DNA of 45,151 nucleotides from Myxococcales bacterium (GCA_947483555.1 CANKMW010000081.1:1-45151); one strand, 5' to 3'. Positions 1 to 11,914 are shown, numbered from the stretch's first letter. Translations and numbers: made by a program. Notes: generated from the letters alone by a model not told the origin.

Positions 1-429
1 CCACCCGCCCACGAACCCACACGATCCCGCCGTCCTCGTCGGTGTTATGCTCGCGCCACCGACCCAACCCACTCATGACAACCAGCGTCCGCCTCCTTCG
101 CCGCACTTGCGCATTTGAGCGGCAGGACGTTGGGAATTACGACAAGTATCGAAACGATGTTGGCCAGCGCGTGGTTTGGTCTTTTGTGAGGGTGAGTGAC
201 ATCCAGGATCTCGCGGTCGATGAACTCGCCGACGGCACCGAGGTCTTCTCCCGCCTTGGCCGGCACGACCCAGACGATTCTTCGCCGCAGGAGACGGACT
301 TGAGTTCACGTTGAATGACCGCGCGCGTCCGCCCCGAGAGTCGGCCAGGATCCGGCCGCGATCCGGACCCCGATCCTGAGCAAGTCCTGGAGATCAGGAC
401 CGCGGCGTGATCCGCCGGCCGCTTGGGCC
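1..429. other. Weakly coding stretch, no convincing gene
   Basis: Short ORFs exist on both strands (about 42-314 on +, about 45-305 on -), but neither shows the strong G/C bias at third codon positions seen in the clear genes of the window; both have many A/T third positions. The minus-strand frame gives a peptide with a plausible look (residues such as EFIDREILDVTHPHK), so a decayed or foreign gene fragment is possible. I recognise no family. The first 300 bases look less GC-rich than the rest, which would fit recently acquired or degraded DNA at the window edge. Confidence 0.4.
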
Positions 430-1167
430 GTGCGGAATCAACCCGCCAGGCGGGAGAGAGTCGAGTTACCGATGCCCATGGCGCTCGTCCCCACACAAAT
501 GAACCTCGCAGCGGCGATCGCCGCTACCTTCGCCGCGGCCTGCGGTGAGGGTGACGCAGACGCGACCCCGATCGATGGCGCCGCCGCGGGAATCGATGTG
601 AGAGGTTGCCCGGGCGTGTGGAAGGTCGCGGCAGGCGTGGATACCAGCGTGTCCGTCACGGACGGAGCGCTCGTGCTCGCAGGAACCAACCTCGCCGGCA
701 GGGATCTGCAGATCACGCGGGACGCGATTGGCGGAGATTTCCAGTTCGACTTCGTCATCGAAGACTTCATGGCGGGCGGACCGGGTGCGTACATCTGGGC
801 GGCCATCTCCGATCTGGCGACCGCGCGGACGCTGACCGCCGGGTTCGACTCGTACCCGGTGGCCGGCGTGAGCGCTGGCGAGATGCCTGGTGGGCAACAC
901 AATCTCAGCGCCACGAGGCTCACGACCGGTGGGGTGCGGTTCACGCGCAGTGGCCCGCAGGTGGAGGTCGTCGCCAGTACGGGAGAGCGATTCACAAGCG
1001 TGGCCGCCTACGACTTCACCACGGAACCGGTCCGGATCTGGCTGCTGCTCGGAAGCAACGCCGGCAGCGTCGTGCCGGTCTCCACCGCGCGGGTCGTCGA
1101 GTTCATCGTCACTGCCGGCACGGGTGTCGTCGGCGACACCTTCGATTGCGATAGCCTCATCCGCTGA
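430..1167 (+). CDS. Putative secreted lipoprotein, unknown function
   Basis: This 245-aa protein has an N-terminal hydrophobic stretch ending in the lipobox-like FAAAC, followed by an acidic linker (GEGDADATPIDG). It is therefore probably exported and anchored as a lipoprotein. The rest is rich in beta-strand-like alternation with Gly and Thr and looks like a single beta-sandwich domain; I do not recognise the family. A Cys pair is possible between the CPG near residue 59 and the CDS near the C-terminus. The start is uncertain: GTG at 430 gives a positively charged n-region (RNQPARRER), whereas ATG at 472, 478 or 499 gives an uncharged signal. I kept 430 for the charge. It is convergent with gspN, with only 15 bp between the two stop codons. 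Confidence 0.6.
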   Translation: MRNQPARRERVELPMPMALVPTQMNLAAAIAATFAAACGEGDADATPIDGAAAGIDVRGCPGVWKVAAGVDTSVSVTDGALVLAGTNLAGRDLQITRDAIGGDFQFDFVIEDFMAGGPGAYIWAAISDLATARTLTAGFDSYPVAGVSAGEMPGGQHNLSATRLTTGGVRFTRSGPQVEVVASTGERFTSVAAYDFTTEPVRIWLLLGSNAGSVVPVSTARVVEFIVTAGTGVVGDTFDCDSLIR

Positions 1168-1182
1168 ACCGTCAGCGCGGGC

Positions 1183-2529
1183 TCACCGGGTCGAGTCCTT
1201 GTCCTCGGAGCCGCCGGTGGAGTCCGGGGGCTGCGCCGAGCCGCCGCTGCCGGATTCGGCCGAGCCGGGGGGCGGGGGTTGCATCGACTCGATCCGCGGG
1301 GTCGGCATGTCGCCGGGCGGCGGATTGCCGGGCATGGGCTCGGGCTGGTTGCCGCTGCCGGTGGCGGCGCCCGGCGTCGGCGGTGCGCTGCCGGCGCCCG
1401 GATCGGTGAGCCCCTTGAGATCGTCGGGGGTCGGCATCGGGCGGCCCATGTCGACCGGCGGGGGCACCGGCGTGACCGTGCCGGTATCGGGCCGCGGCTC
1501 GGGGACCAGGTCGAGCGTCGGGCGCAGGCGATCCTTGTCGGTGCCGTCCTTCGAGAACACCTCGTCGGAGCTGCCGCCGGCCTCGCACACCGCGCCGATG
1601 CGGCGCATCGTGCTCAGCTTGCCGGTCAGCTTGATGTTGCGGAAGCCGTCGCGATCGACCGCCGGGCTGCCCAGCTCGCACGCCGCCGGCGCCTTCGACA
1701 GGTACGCGCCGGCGCACTTGTAGCGGATGCAACCGGTGATCGTGGAGTCGCCGATCTTCTTGGCCAGCTTGATGTTGAAGTCGATCGCGATCTCGCCGTC
1801 GGGCGACTGGAACTCGAAGGTCTGCTTCTTGGCCTCGCCCTTGGCGATCACGATGCCGAGCACGAAGCGCCCGACGGTGACCGTCTCGACCGGGAAGCCG
1901 TCCTTGACCATCAGGGCGTCGCTCTCGCGCTTGGCCTTGGGATAGACGCGCGACACCCCGTCGCCCACGGTGCAGCCGACGGTGCACGACAGGTCGACCT
2001 TGCCGGTCGCCTTCTGCCAGTCGTTCTTGGGCAGGGTGAGCGTGATGCGGCCGTCGCCGCCGCCGCCGAGCGGCAGCCCGACCGCGTCGGCGATGCCCGG
2101 GATCGTGGACAGCGGCACCCGCTTGAGCCGGAAGTCGATCGCCAGGCTCGCCTTCGACATCTTCACCGAGCCGGTCATCGAGCCACCGCCGGTGGCGATG
2201 TCGAGGCCGATCTCGGCCTTGCCCGACAGCAGCGGCAGGAACGCGAGGTCGACCTCGACGCGCTTGAAGAACATGGTCGTGACCGGCTGGCCGACCACCG
2301 ACGGCCGCGAGGTCAGGGTCACGCCGGTGAGCGCGAAGCGGCCCGGCACCACGCTGCGCTGGACGTCGACGATCGTCACCTCGTACTTCGCCGACAGCGC
2401 CTCGACCATGCGTTCCTTGACGCGGTCGTACGGGAACGTCAGGTGGAGCGCGTAGACGAACGACACCAGGCCGAGCAACACGAAGCCGGCGATGCGGGCC
2501 GCAAAGCGGGCGCGGGGCGAGAACCTCAT
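1183..2529 (-). CDS. gspN: Type II secretion system protein GspN
   Basis: This is the last gene of the gsp operon. The 448-aa product has one N-terminal membrane segment (about residues 12-30) and then a beta-rich periplasmic domain of the GspN/AsmA-like type (to about residue 310). GspN is an accessory inner-membrane component of type II secretion. The final 130 or so residues are a low-complexity tail rich in Pro, Gly, Ser and Asp that I expect to be disordered. ATG at 2529 (MRFSPRARF) was chosen because it lies 2 bp after the gspM stop and directly precedes the membrane segment; the open frame extends upstream only inside gspM. Family assignment rests on position and the N-terminal architecture. 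Confidence 0.82.
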   Translation of the reverse strand: MRFSPRARFAARIAGFVLLGLVSFVYALHLTFPYDRVKERMVEALSAKYEVTIVDVQRSVVPGRFALTGVTLTSRPSVVGQPVTTMFFKRVEVDLAFLPLLSGKAEIGLDIATGGGSMTGSVKMSKASLAIDFRLKRVPLSTIPGIADAVGLPLGGGGDGRITLTLPKNDWQKATGKVDLSCTVGCTVGDGVSRVYPKAKRESDALMVKDGFPVETVTVGRFVLGIVIAKGEAKKQTFEFQSPDGEIAIDFNIKLAKKIGDSTITGCIRYKCAGAYLSKAPAACELGSPAVDRDGFRNIKLTGKLSTMRRIGAVCEAGGSSDEVFSKDGTDKDRLRPTLDLVPEPRPDTGTVTPVPPPVDMGRPMPTPDDLKGLTDPGAGSAPPTPGAATGSGNQPEPMPGNPPPGDMPTPRIESMQPPPPGSAESGSGGSAQPPDSTGGSEDKDSTR

Positions 2530-2531
2530 GG

Positions 2532-3137
2532 TCAGTTGCCTCCCTTGGCGGTGCCGGTGCCCGAGCCGCTGCCCGAACCCTTGCCGGTGCCGGCCGGCTC
2601 GGCGGCCACCTTGGACCACGTCACCACCTCGAGGTTGAGGTCGAGCTTCTCCTTGTCGCGGAAGTTGCGCCGCACCTGCAGCGCGCTGACCACGACCACC
2701 TTGTTGTCGGTCTCGATGGCGTGCAGGAAGTCCTTGACCTGGATGATCGACAGATCGCGCACCTCGACGGTCGCGGCGTGGGCGACGAAGCTGCCCTTGG
2801 GCGACGGCGAGCGGGTGTTGACGCCCGGCACCGTGACCTTGGCGGTCTCACCGGCGCGATAGATGTAGCTCTCGAGCTTCACCGCTTCGGTGCCGATCTG
2901 GCGCGCCGCGTCGTCGGGGGCCGCGGCCCGGGCCTGCGCCTTGTACGAGGTCAGCTTGGCGAGCGCGCTGCGGGCGCGGTGGTTCTTGAGCTCGAGCCGG
3001 CCGAGGCCGTCGCGGATCTCGAGCGAGACGTAGATGATCATCACCAGCACGAACGAGACGCCGAGCAGGACGACCATGCGTCGTTCGCGGGGCGAGATCG
3101 CTTCCCAGCGGTCGCGGAGCTTGTCGAAGGTGGCCAT
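2532..3137 (-). CDS. gspM: Type II secretion system protein GspM
   Basis: This 201-aa protein has a short cytoplasmic N-terminus, one membrane helix (about residues 20-38) and a periplasmic coiled-coil plus ferredoxin-like region. This is the usual GspM plan; GspM partners GspL in the inner-membrane platform. The C-terminus is a GKGSGSGSGTGTAKGG-like low-complexity tail. ATG at 3137 (MATFDKLRD) lies 2 bp from the gspL stop codon and is preferred over the upstream in-frame codon at 3149, which would fall inside gspL. The tight spacing on both sides indicates translational coupling. Confidence 0.85.
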   Translation of the reverse strand: MATFDKLRDRWEAISPRERRMVVLLGVSFVLVMIIYVSLEIRDGLGRLELKNHRARSALAKLTSYKAQARAAAPDDAARQIGTEAVKLESYIYRAGETAKVTVPGVNTRSPSPKGSFVAHAATVEVRDLSIIQVKDFLHAIETDNKVVVVSALQVRRNFRDKEKLDLNLEVVTWSKVAAEPAGTGKGSGSGSGTGTAKGGN

Positions 3138-3139
3138 GG

Positions 3140-4777
3140 CTACATGCACTCCGTGCGCATCGTGAACGAGAAGTTCTTCTCGCCGTTGGGACCGTTGGTG
3201 GTCGAGCCCCGCGTGATCTCCTTGATGCAGGTGATCTCCTTGAGCGCGGCCTCGACCTGATCGATCTCCTCGGGCGTCTTGGCCGACGCCTTGAGGCTGA
3301 CCTTGTTGTCCTTGATGTCGAGATCGGTGACGTCGAGCGTGACCTTGTCGCGCGCCGGCAGCTTGGCGTTGATGGCCAGCATCAGGTCGAAGGCCGACAT
3401 CTTGGGCATCGGCGACTCGCCCGGCCCGACGTCGCCGCTCTTGAGCGCGAGCAGATCGGCCACCGACTTGGCCTCCTTGAAGTACTCGGCCGACTCGCGC
3501 GCGACCCGATCGGTGAGGACCCGGTCGGCCTGGCGCAGCTTGCGCAACCCGGCGTACGCCGACCCGCCGGCGAAGACCAGGACCACCAGCATCGCCACCG
3601 CGACCTGGGTCAGCTTGGTCTTGACGAACGACATGTCGACCTTGAACGCCAGCGGTCCCTGGCGGAGGTCGAACGTGGGGCGGGCGCCGCCGGCGTCGTG
3701 GGCCGCGGCGATGACCAGCGCGGCGCTGTCGACGCCGGTGATCTCGGCGGCCCGCGGCCCGACCAGCGCCGCCGGATCGTCACCGGCCAGCGTGGTGGTG
3801 GGAATGCCGAGCTGCTCGGCGACGAACGGCGCCAGCCCGCGTAGCCGGCTACCGCCGCCGACCAGCAGCATCCGCGACGCCGCCACGCCGGTCTTGGCGC
3901 GGCACCCGGCCAGGGTCTGGCGCAGCTCGCGCGCCCACGGCCCGAGCTCGCCGATCAGCACGGCGTGAACCCGGCCCCAGGCCTCGCTCGGCGCCGGGTT
4001 GGACTCCGACGCCACGAAGCCGTCGGAGTGCTTGGCGTGCTCGGCCTGCGCGGCGTCGAGCCGCCAGTTCTTGGCCACCGCGTCGGTCACCTGACGACCA
4101 CCGCGGCCGATGGTGCGCGAGAAGACGGCCTTACCACCGTGGGTGACCACGACGTGGGTGTGCTCGTGGCCGACGTCGACCACCGCGACCGCCGCGCTGC
4201 CGGCGGCCGACGGCGCCCGCTCGGCGAGCCGGGCCAGCACCGCCACCGGCAGAAGCCCGCGGGCCTCCGAACCCGCCTCGCCGGTGAGCTCGAGCAACTG
4301 GCGGGCGCGCTCGAGGCGCATCGAGTAGGTGAGGACGCGCATGCCCTCGGTCGGCAGCGCGACCCGGCCCCGGGCCGGTGCCGCGGTCGGGTCGACCGGT
4401 CCGGTCGCCGCACCAGCGCTCGCCGGCAGCGGATCGCAGGCGTAGACCAGATCCTCGAGATCGACCGGCACCACACCCTCGAGCTCGCCGCCGACCACCT
4501 TCTCGAGGTCCTGGCGGCGGACCGCCTTGAAGCCGAACTCGAGCACGTGCACGAACACCTGGGCGCCGCCGACGACCAGGAAGCCGGTGTCCTTCTCGAG
4601 GTGCTGCTCGCGGATGATGCCGGCCAGCACGCGGGCCGCGCGCCGCTCGTGGGGCTCGTCGCCGGCCGGGACCACGCGCTCGATGACGTCGGTGATCGCG
4701 GCGTGGCGCAGGCCGGCGTGGGCGATCGCGACCTTGACGCTCCACGCGCCCAGGTCGATGGCAAAGATACGGCTCAT
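3140..4777 (-). CDS. gspL: Type II secretion system protein GspL, PilM-like
   Basis: The 545-aa product joins a cytoplasmic actin-like ATPase fold of the PilM/GspL type to a membrane helix (about residues 390-410) and a small periplasmic domain. Visible signatures are the phosphate-binding-like DLGAWSVK near residue 8 and the LLVGGGSRLRGL segment near residue 300, both typical of PilM/FtsA-like folds. GspL docks the ATPase GspE to the inner-membrane platform through its cytoplasmic domain. The cytoplasmic part is complete rather than shortened, so it reads more like a PilM-PilN fusion than an enterobacterial GspL (about 400 aa). It starts with ATG 27 bp after gspK, the widest gap in this half of the operon, and ends 2 bp before gspM. 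Confidence 0.87.
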   Translation of the reverse strand: MSRIFAIDLGAWSVKVAIAHAGLRHAAITDVIERVVPAGDEPHERRAARVLAGIIREQHLEKDTGFLVVGGAQVFVHVLEFGFKAVRRQDLEKVVGGELEGVVPVDLEDLVYACDPLPASAGAATGPVDPTAAPARGRVALPTEGMRVLTYSMRLERARQLLELTGEAGSEARGLLPVAVLARLAERAPSAAGSAAVAVVDVGHEHTHVVVTHGGKAVFSRTIGRGGRQVTDAVAKNWRLDAAQAEHAKHSDGFVASESNPAPSEAWGRVHAVLIGELGPWARELRQTLAGCRAKTGVAASRMLLVGGGSRLRGLAPFVAEQLGIPTTTLAGDDPAALVGPRAAEITGVDSAALVIAAAHDAGGARPTFDLRQGPLAFKVDMSFVKTKLTQVAVAMLVVLVFAGGSAYAGLRKLRQADRVLTDRVARESAEYFKEAKSVADLLALKSGDVGPGESPMPKMSAFDLMLAINAKLPARDKVTLDVTDLDIKDNKVSLKASAKTPEEIDQVEAALKEITCIKEITRGSTTNGPNGEKNFSFTMRTECM

Positions 4778-4804
4778 GGCACGAACCTCACGGCGTTGCT
4801 CACG

Positions 4805-6229
4805 TCATTCCTCCCGCAGATGCAGCCAGGCACCGGTCTTGGTGAGCTGCTGGTTGCGCGCCTGCTGGTTCACGTGCTTCTGGTTCCAGAACGCGCGCAG
4901 GGTGCGGCGCGCCGGGAGGAACGGTGCGCGGTCGACCTCGCCCCACGCCTCGACCTGGTAGTTCTCGATGGTGCCCGAGGCGGCGACCTGGTTGAGCTTG
5001 GCGGTGTCGAGCTCGATGCCCTTGATGCCCGGCGGCAGCTGCGGCAGGCCGGGCAGCGCGGCGCCCGAACCACCCTGCCCACCCTCCTCGCCGCCGCCGG
5101 CCAGGCCGGCGAACGCCGCCGCCGGATCCTTCACGAAGGTGGCGAACTCACCCGTCTCGACGAAGTAGAAGCCGAACTGCTTGGCGGTCAGCACCAGATT
5201 GGCGATCGCCCACAGCGCCTGCGGATCGCGCAGCACCGGGTCGTTGGGGTCCTTGGCCGACAGCGAGATCACCGCCGCCACCACCTTGGTGTCGTCGAGC
5301 GCGCGCAGGTTGACCTTGCAGCCGCCCCAGACCCGGAACGCGTTGCCGAACAAGGTCCAGAAGCGGTCGTCGACGCCGCGCACCAGCTTGAGCTCGGCCA
5401 CCGAGTCCATCTGCGCGTTCTTGGGCTTGTACGAGTCGCGCAGGTTCTCGTAGCCGTAGTCCTCGGGGCCGCCGGTCGACTCGGGCGGCTTGTCGTCGCG
5501 GATCTCGATCCGGCTCTGGTTCTTGTCGACGTAGTCGATGATCGCCGCCACCTGGGTGCGGCGGTCGCGGCGCCAGCCGTCGCCGTCGGGCTCCTCGAAG
5601 ATGGGGTCGAACGCCGGCGGGTAGATGAGGGACTGGAGCGATCGCGCCATCAGCGAGACCTCGCCGGTCGGGCCGGCGGCGCCGGTGCCGGCGCCACCGC
5701 AGTTGACGTTGATCTTGCCGTCGACCGGCGTGATGCGGACCCCGAACGTCCCGATGCTGGCGCCCAGGCCCTTGGTCTGGTCCATCGAGATCCCGATCGC
5801 GGCCTGGACCTGCTCGGCGTCGCCACCGAACGCGGCCATCAGCGGATCGGCGAAGTCGGTGATCTGCACCCCCTGCAGCTGCTCGAAGTCCTTCGACGCG
5901 GTGTCGAGACGCAGCTGGAGCCGCACGATCAGCTCGGTCAGGTTGAGCGACGAGCGGGCCAGGAAGTGGGCCTGCATCTGATCGCGGTTGTTGCGCGCCT
6001 GCATCATGTCGATGGTCGTCGAGGTCCCGAACTCGTTGACGATCACCATGCAGATCGCGACCGCGGTGACCACCGCGAGCATGGCGATGCCGCGCTGCCG
6101 ACCGCGCCGTCGCGCTGGTCGTCGTGGGCGACGCGCGCCCTTCGACTCGCCGCCAGGCGGCTCGCTCAGGGCGAACGGGGTTCGCGCCAACGGGCCGCGG
6201 GCGAACGGGGTTCGAGATCTCGGAGTCAT
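4805..6229 (-). CDS. gspK: Type II secretion minor pseudopilin GspK
   Basis: This 474-aa protein is the large minor pseudopilin that caps the pseudopilus with GspI and GspJ. The leader is long and very basic and ends RGRQRG, followed by the hydrophobic IAMLAVVTAVAICMVIVNEF. Glu at +5 is absent, as usual for GspK. The globular domain carries the GspK-like DGKINVN segment after the helix. ATG at 6229 overlaps the gspJ stop as ATGA. The leader (residues 1-40) contains an RTPFA-RGPLA-RTPFA pentapeptide repeat and a TPFALSEPPGGESKG segment encoded by a palindromic DNA repeat that also occurs in gspH (separate entry). The C-terminal third has a Gly-rich loop. Confidence 0.88.
   Translation of the reverse strand: MTPRSRTPFARGPLARTPFALSEPPGGESKGARRPRRPARRRGRQRGIAMLAVVTAVAICMVIVNEFGTSTTIDMMQARNNRDQMQAHFLARSSLNLTELIVRLQLRLDTASKDFEQLQGVQITDFADPLMAAFGGDAEQVQAAIGISMDQTKGLGASIGTFGVRITPVDGKINVNCGGAGTGAAGPTGEVSLMARSLQSLIYPPAFDPIFEEPDGDGWRRDRRTQVAAIIDYVDKNQSRIEIRDDKPPESTGGPEDYGYENLRDSYKPKNAQMDSVAELKLVRGVDDRFWTLFGNAFRVWGGCKVNLRALDDTKVVAAVISLSAKDPNDPVLRDPQALWAIANLVLTAKQFGFYFVETGEFATFVKDPAAAFAGLAGGGEEGGQGGSGAALPGLPQLPPGIKGIELDTAKLNQVAASGTIENYQVEAWGEVDRAPFLPARRTLRAFWNQKHVNQQARNQQLTKTGAWLHLREE
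6135..6214. repeat. Palindromic genome repeat inside gspK leader
   Basis: The core 6135-6184 on the + strand runs from GCGCCCTTCGACTCG to CAGGGCGAACGGGGTTCG, with an inner hairpin around CCGCCAGGCGG. Its copy at 8335-8383 in gspH is nearly the same at both ends. At 6171-6214 the end has been amplified into three 15-bp units (GCGAACGGGGTTCGC, then a diverged unit, then GCGAACGGGGTTCGA). From general knowledge, hairpins of the CCGTTCGCCCTGAGC...GTCGAAGGGC type are scattered through many bacterial genomes. Here the repeat is translated in frame. Confidence 0.8.
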
Positions 6230-6890
6230 TGGGGGAACGTCAGCTCCTCTTGCAGCAGCACCCGGGCCTGGGTCGAGAGCTTGAGCTCGTCGCCGCGCGG
6301 GTTCTTGTAGGTGAGCTCGATGCGGACCCGGGTCGGCAGCCGCTTGCTCTCGGCGTCCTGCTTGGTCGAGTCCCAGGTCTCCTGCCACTTCTTGTCCTTC
6401 CAGTCCCAGTACTGGAGCTCGAGCTTCTCGACCCCGCGCAGCAGGATGTCGTGCTCGCCCGGCTCGCCCTCCCAGGGCTCGTTCGACGGCCGGCGCAGCT
6501 CCTTGCGGTACAGCGCCTCCTGGCCGGGCGCCTCGCGGTCGTCGTCGAGGTAGTAGGCGATGATGGTCTGGTCCGATTCGTTGGCGTCGGCCCACAGCGT
6601 GACGTGGCCGAAGCTGGAGAAGCGCAGCTCCTCCGACTTGCCGATGAACATCGTGCGCCGGTTGTCGAACGCGGTGTCCTCGTTGCTCGACAGGTACGCG
6701 CTCTGGAGATCCTGGACCATGCGCGCCATCGCGACCCGGATCTCGTGGTTGCGCTCCTCGAGCGCGACGAAGTTGACGCGGGCCCGGGACGCCGAGCTGA
6801 TCGTCGTCCACGCCATGGTCATCATCATGCCGATGATGGCCAGCGAGATCATGATCTCGATCAGCGTCATGCCGCGCTGGCGGGCGGCCG

Positions 6891-6894
<4 letters not shown>
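6226..6894 (-). CDS. gspJ: Type II secretion minor pseudopilin GspJ
   Basis: This 222-aa protein has a short basic leader MTAARQRG and then MTLIEIMISLAIIGMMM, a standard type IV prepilin-like cleavage site (after Gly8, Glu at +5) and hydrophobic helix. The rest is the GspJ-type globular domain. GspJ joins GspI and GspK in the pseudopilus tip in the periplasm after processing by a prepilin peptidase, which is not encoded in this window. The ATG overlaps the gspI stop (TCAT on +, ATGA on -) and the stop overlaps the gspK start in the same way, so G-to-K subunits are made from a tightly coupled transcript. Length is normal for GspJ. Confidence 0.9.
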
Positions 6895-7567
<673 letters not shown>

Positions 7568-7571
<4 letters not shown>

Positions 7572-8401
7572 CGCTCCTCCGCCCGCTCGCCCTTGGCGTC
7601 GCGCAGCATGTGGTCGTCGGGATCGCGGAGCGCTTCGCCGCGGACCTCGACCCGCCCGGTGAGCCCGTGGACCAGCACGGTCTCGACGGCGTCGCCACCA
7701 CCGAGCTCGATGATCGCCTTCTCGGCCCAGCCGAGCGGGAAGAACGCGACGCTCACCTGCCCGGTCGACACCGACTGCTCGAGGTGCTGGACCCAGACCT
7801 CGCGGAACTTCACGCCGCGGTCGACGTCGAGGGCGCGACGCAGCTCGCGGCCGACCGCGTCGCCCGACAGCACCGGGCCGAGCTCGTCGGCGGCCGGCCC
7901 GCTCCCGAGCGGACCGCAGATGCGACCACCGACCTTCTTGCCGGCCAGCGCCGCCGCCATCCTCGCCTCGTCCTCGGGCGACGCCGCCTGCAGCTGCCCA
8001 CCGGGCATGGTGGCCAGGCGCTGGCGGGCGTCGGCGAGCGCCTCGGCCGCGCTCTCGGCGTCGACCTTCTCCTCTTCCTTGGCCCGCGACAGCGAAGGAT
8101 CGCCGGTGCACGCCTCGACCCAGTAGGCGTGCTTGTCGAGATCGATCACGACCCGGGTCGGGACGCCGCTCTCGACCGCCAGCAGCTGCGCCCGCCGCAG
8201 CACCAGGGCCAGATCGCTGGTGTCCTCGGACAGCGCGGCGCCGGTGAGCAGGCGGAAGCCGCTGTAGCCGAGGTACGACATGAACCCGATGATGGCCAGG
8301 ACGATCATGATCTCGAGCACGGTCATGCCGCGCTGCGCCCTTCGACTCGGCCGCAAGGCGGCCTCGCTCAGGGCGAACGGGGTGGGTGACGGGATCGACA
8401 T
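7568..8401 (-). CDS. gspH: Type II secretion minor pseudopilin GspH
   Basis: The 277-aa product has prepilin-like sequence RAQRG/MTVLEIMIVLAIIGFMSY near residue 25, with cleavage after Gly and Glu at +5. A GspH-type region (LALVLRRAQLLAVESG) follows. It is the minor pseudopilin next to the shaft-tip junction. The globular domain is longer than usual and has an insertion rich in Glu and Ala (about residues 95-150). The leader is 25 residues long because it includes TPFALSEAALRPSRRAQ, encoded by the palindromic DNA repeat at 8335-8383. ATG at 8401 is the only start giving a full leader, and it lies 44 bp after the gspG stop, the widest gap inside the operon. Confidence 0.87.
8335..8383. repeat. 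Palindromic genome repeat inside gspH leader
   Basis: On + this reads GCGCCCTTCGACTCGG, then a CCGCAAGGCGG hairpin core, then CCTCGCTCAGGGCGAACGGGGT. It is the second copy of the repeat described at 6135-6214. The two copies share both ends and differ in the loop. It lies 18-66 nt downstream of the gspH start codon and is in frame, so it both lengthens the prepilin leader and places a strong mRNA hairpin at the start of the reading frame. Confidence 0.8.
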
Positions 8402-8445
8402 GACGGGTGCGATGCGGTGCGGTGCGCGGGGGTCGGGCTAGCGGA

Positions 8446-8868
8446 TCACTGGTCCCACGACTTGAGGTCGTCGGCGCTGTCGGCCTTCTTGTCCTCGCCC
8501 TTGCTGAACACCGCGACGCCGACCGCGCCGGCCGGCAGGTCGGTGCACTTGATGACGTACTCCTCGTCCCACGGATCCTTGGCCGCGCCGCCGACCTCGC
8601 TGAGCTGGGCGGCGGTCGGGCACTTGCCCTTGTTGCCCGACAACATGACCCACTGCGGGTAGGACTCGAAGGCCAGCTTCTTGGCCCCGGCGCGGGCGAT
8701 GTCGTCCTTGCCCTTGGCGAACAGCTTGAGCACCTGGGGGCCGACCAGCAGGCCCATCACCAGGGCCAGGATGGCGAGCACGATCATGATCTCGAGCAGC
8801 GTCATGCCGACCATGCGGCGGAGGCGGCGACCAACACGGCGAGCGCGGGCGGGAGCAACGGGGGTCAT
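8446..8868 (-). CDS. gspG: Type II secretion major pseudopilin GspG
   Basis: The 140-aa product is the major pseudopilin. The basic leader ends RRMVG, followed by MTLLEIMIVLAILALVMGLLVG with Glu at +5. The C-terminal segment DPWDEEYVIKC...GVAVFSKGEDKK matches the GspG pattern around its calcium site (PW.Y, S.G.D). Two Cys residues (in GKCPTA and VIKCTD) may form a disulfide. ATG at 8868 was chosen because AAGGAG sits at the right distance upstream (8875-8880). The earlier in-frame ATGs at 8886 and 8889 overlap the gspF stop and have no such site. An independent strong ribosome site fits the need for more GspG than other subunits. Confidence 0.9.
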   Translation of the reverse strand: MTPVAPARARRVGRRLRRMVGMTLLEIMIVLAILALVMGLLVGPQVLKLFAKGKDDIARAGAKKLAFESYPQWVMLSGNKGKCPTAAQLSEVGGAAKDPWDEEYVIKCTDLPAGAVGVAVFSKGEDKKADSADDLKSWDQ

Positions 8869-8874
8869 GGTCTT

Positions 8875-8880
8875 CTCCTT
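8875..8880 (-). promoter_or_regulatory. Strong ribosome binding site of gspG
   Basis: On the minus strand AAGGAG lies 6 nt upstream of ATG 8868. It decides between three possible gspG starts. It is one of few strong sites in an operon otherwise built from stop/start overlaps. Confidence 0.7.
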
Positions 8881-8885
8881 GGACA

Positions 8886-10138
8886 TCACTTGAACTGGCC
8901 CATCGCCATGATGGGCTGCAGGATCGAGAACACGATGAACGACACGGTGCCGCCCATCCCGACCAGCATCAGCGGCTCGAGCATCGCGGTCGCGCGGCCC
9001 AGCCGCATGTCGACCTCGGTCTCGTAGGTCTCGGCCACCCGCTCGAGCATCTGCTCGAGCGCGCCGGCGCGCTCGCCGACCGCGACCATGTGGGTCATCA
9101 TCGCCGGGAACTGGCCCGAGCGCTTGAGCGTCACCGCCAGCGACTCACCCTCGGTGACCGCCTGCTTGGCGTCCTCGACCGCCTTGCGCATGATGACGTT
9201 GCCCATGATCTGCTTGGCGGTATCGAGGGCGCGCAGCATGGGCACGCCGGATTGCAACATCGTGCCCAGCGTGCGAGCGAAGCGCGCCACGTTGATCTTG
9301 CGGGCCAGGTCGCCGATCATCGGCAGGCGGAGCACGAAGCGGTCCCACGACTGCCGGCCGCCCGGACTCTTGAGCCAGGCGCGAAAGCCCCAGATCGCGC
9401 CCGTCCAGCCGAGCACGATCAGCAGCAGGTGGTTGCGCAGGGTGTCGGAGAACCAGATCAGGAAGCGGGTGTTGACCGGCAGGGTCTTGTGCTGCGACTT
9501 GAACATCTTGGTGATCTCGGGAATCACCGCGACCATCAACAGGCCCATGATCCCGACGCCGACCACGACCATGATGATCGGGTAGATCATGGCGCTCTGC
9601 ACCTTCGACTTGAGCTTCTGCGAGCCCTCGAGGAAGTCGGCGAGCCGGTCGAGCACGGCGTCGAGGTTGCCGGCGATCTCGCCGGCGCGGACCATCGACA
9701 CGAACAGCTCCTCGAAGATCTTGGGGTGCTTGGCGAGGGCGTCGCCGAACGAGGTGCCCTCGTTGACCTGGGTCCGGATCTCGCCGAGCGGCACCTTGAA
9801 GCGCACGTTCTCGGTCTGCTCGAACAGCGTGCCGAGCGCCTCGGCGAGCGCGATGCCGCTCTTGAGCAGCGTGGCGAGCTGACGCGTGAAGTTGGCGATC
9901 TCGGTCTTCTTGACGCCACCGAACATCGCGCCGAGGTCGACCTCCTTCGACAGCCCGGCGCCGGCCGCCTTGCCGCCCACCGCCGCGCCCTTGGCGCCCT
10001 GCTTCGACGGCTCGCAGTCGGTGACGATCACGCCCTCCTTGCGCAGCACCTGGCGCAGGACCTTGGGCGAATCGGCGTCGCGCACGCCGCTGGCGGCCTT
10101 GCCGGTGGCGCCGATGCCCTTGTAGGCCCACATCGGCA

Positions 10139-10139
<1 letters not shown>
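8886..10139 (-). CDS. gspF: Type II secretion inner-membrane platform GspF
   Basis: This 417-aa polytopic protein contains two GspF/PilC repeats. The first is around FTRQLATLLKSGIALAEAL and the second around FARTLGTMLQSGVPMLRALD, each followed by a GE.aG...L motif (VRAGEIAGNLDAVLDRLA, VGERAGALEQMLERVA). Three hydrophobic segments are visible: about residues 190-215, 240-265 and at the C-terminus. GspF is the inner-membrane core that transmits motion from GspE to the pseudopilus. ATG at 10139 overlaps the gspE stop as TGATG; a second ATG two codons later is also possible. A linker of Ala, Gly and Lys (about residues 45-65) follows the N-terminal YKGIGATGK segment. Confidence 0.92.

Positions 10140-11910
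<1,771 letters not shown>

Positions 11911-11914
<4 letters not shown>

Noticed and set aside
45..305. Minus-strand ORF with protein-like sequence at the window start
   Set aside because: Third codon positions lack the strong G/C bias of the genes around it, it has no recognised motif and no ribosome site; kept only as a possible remnant.
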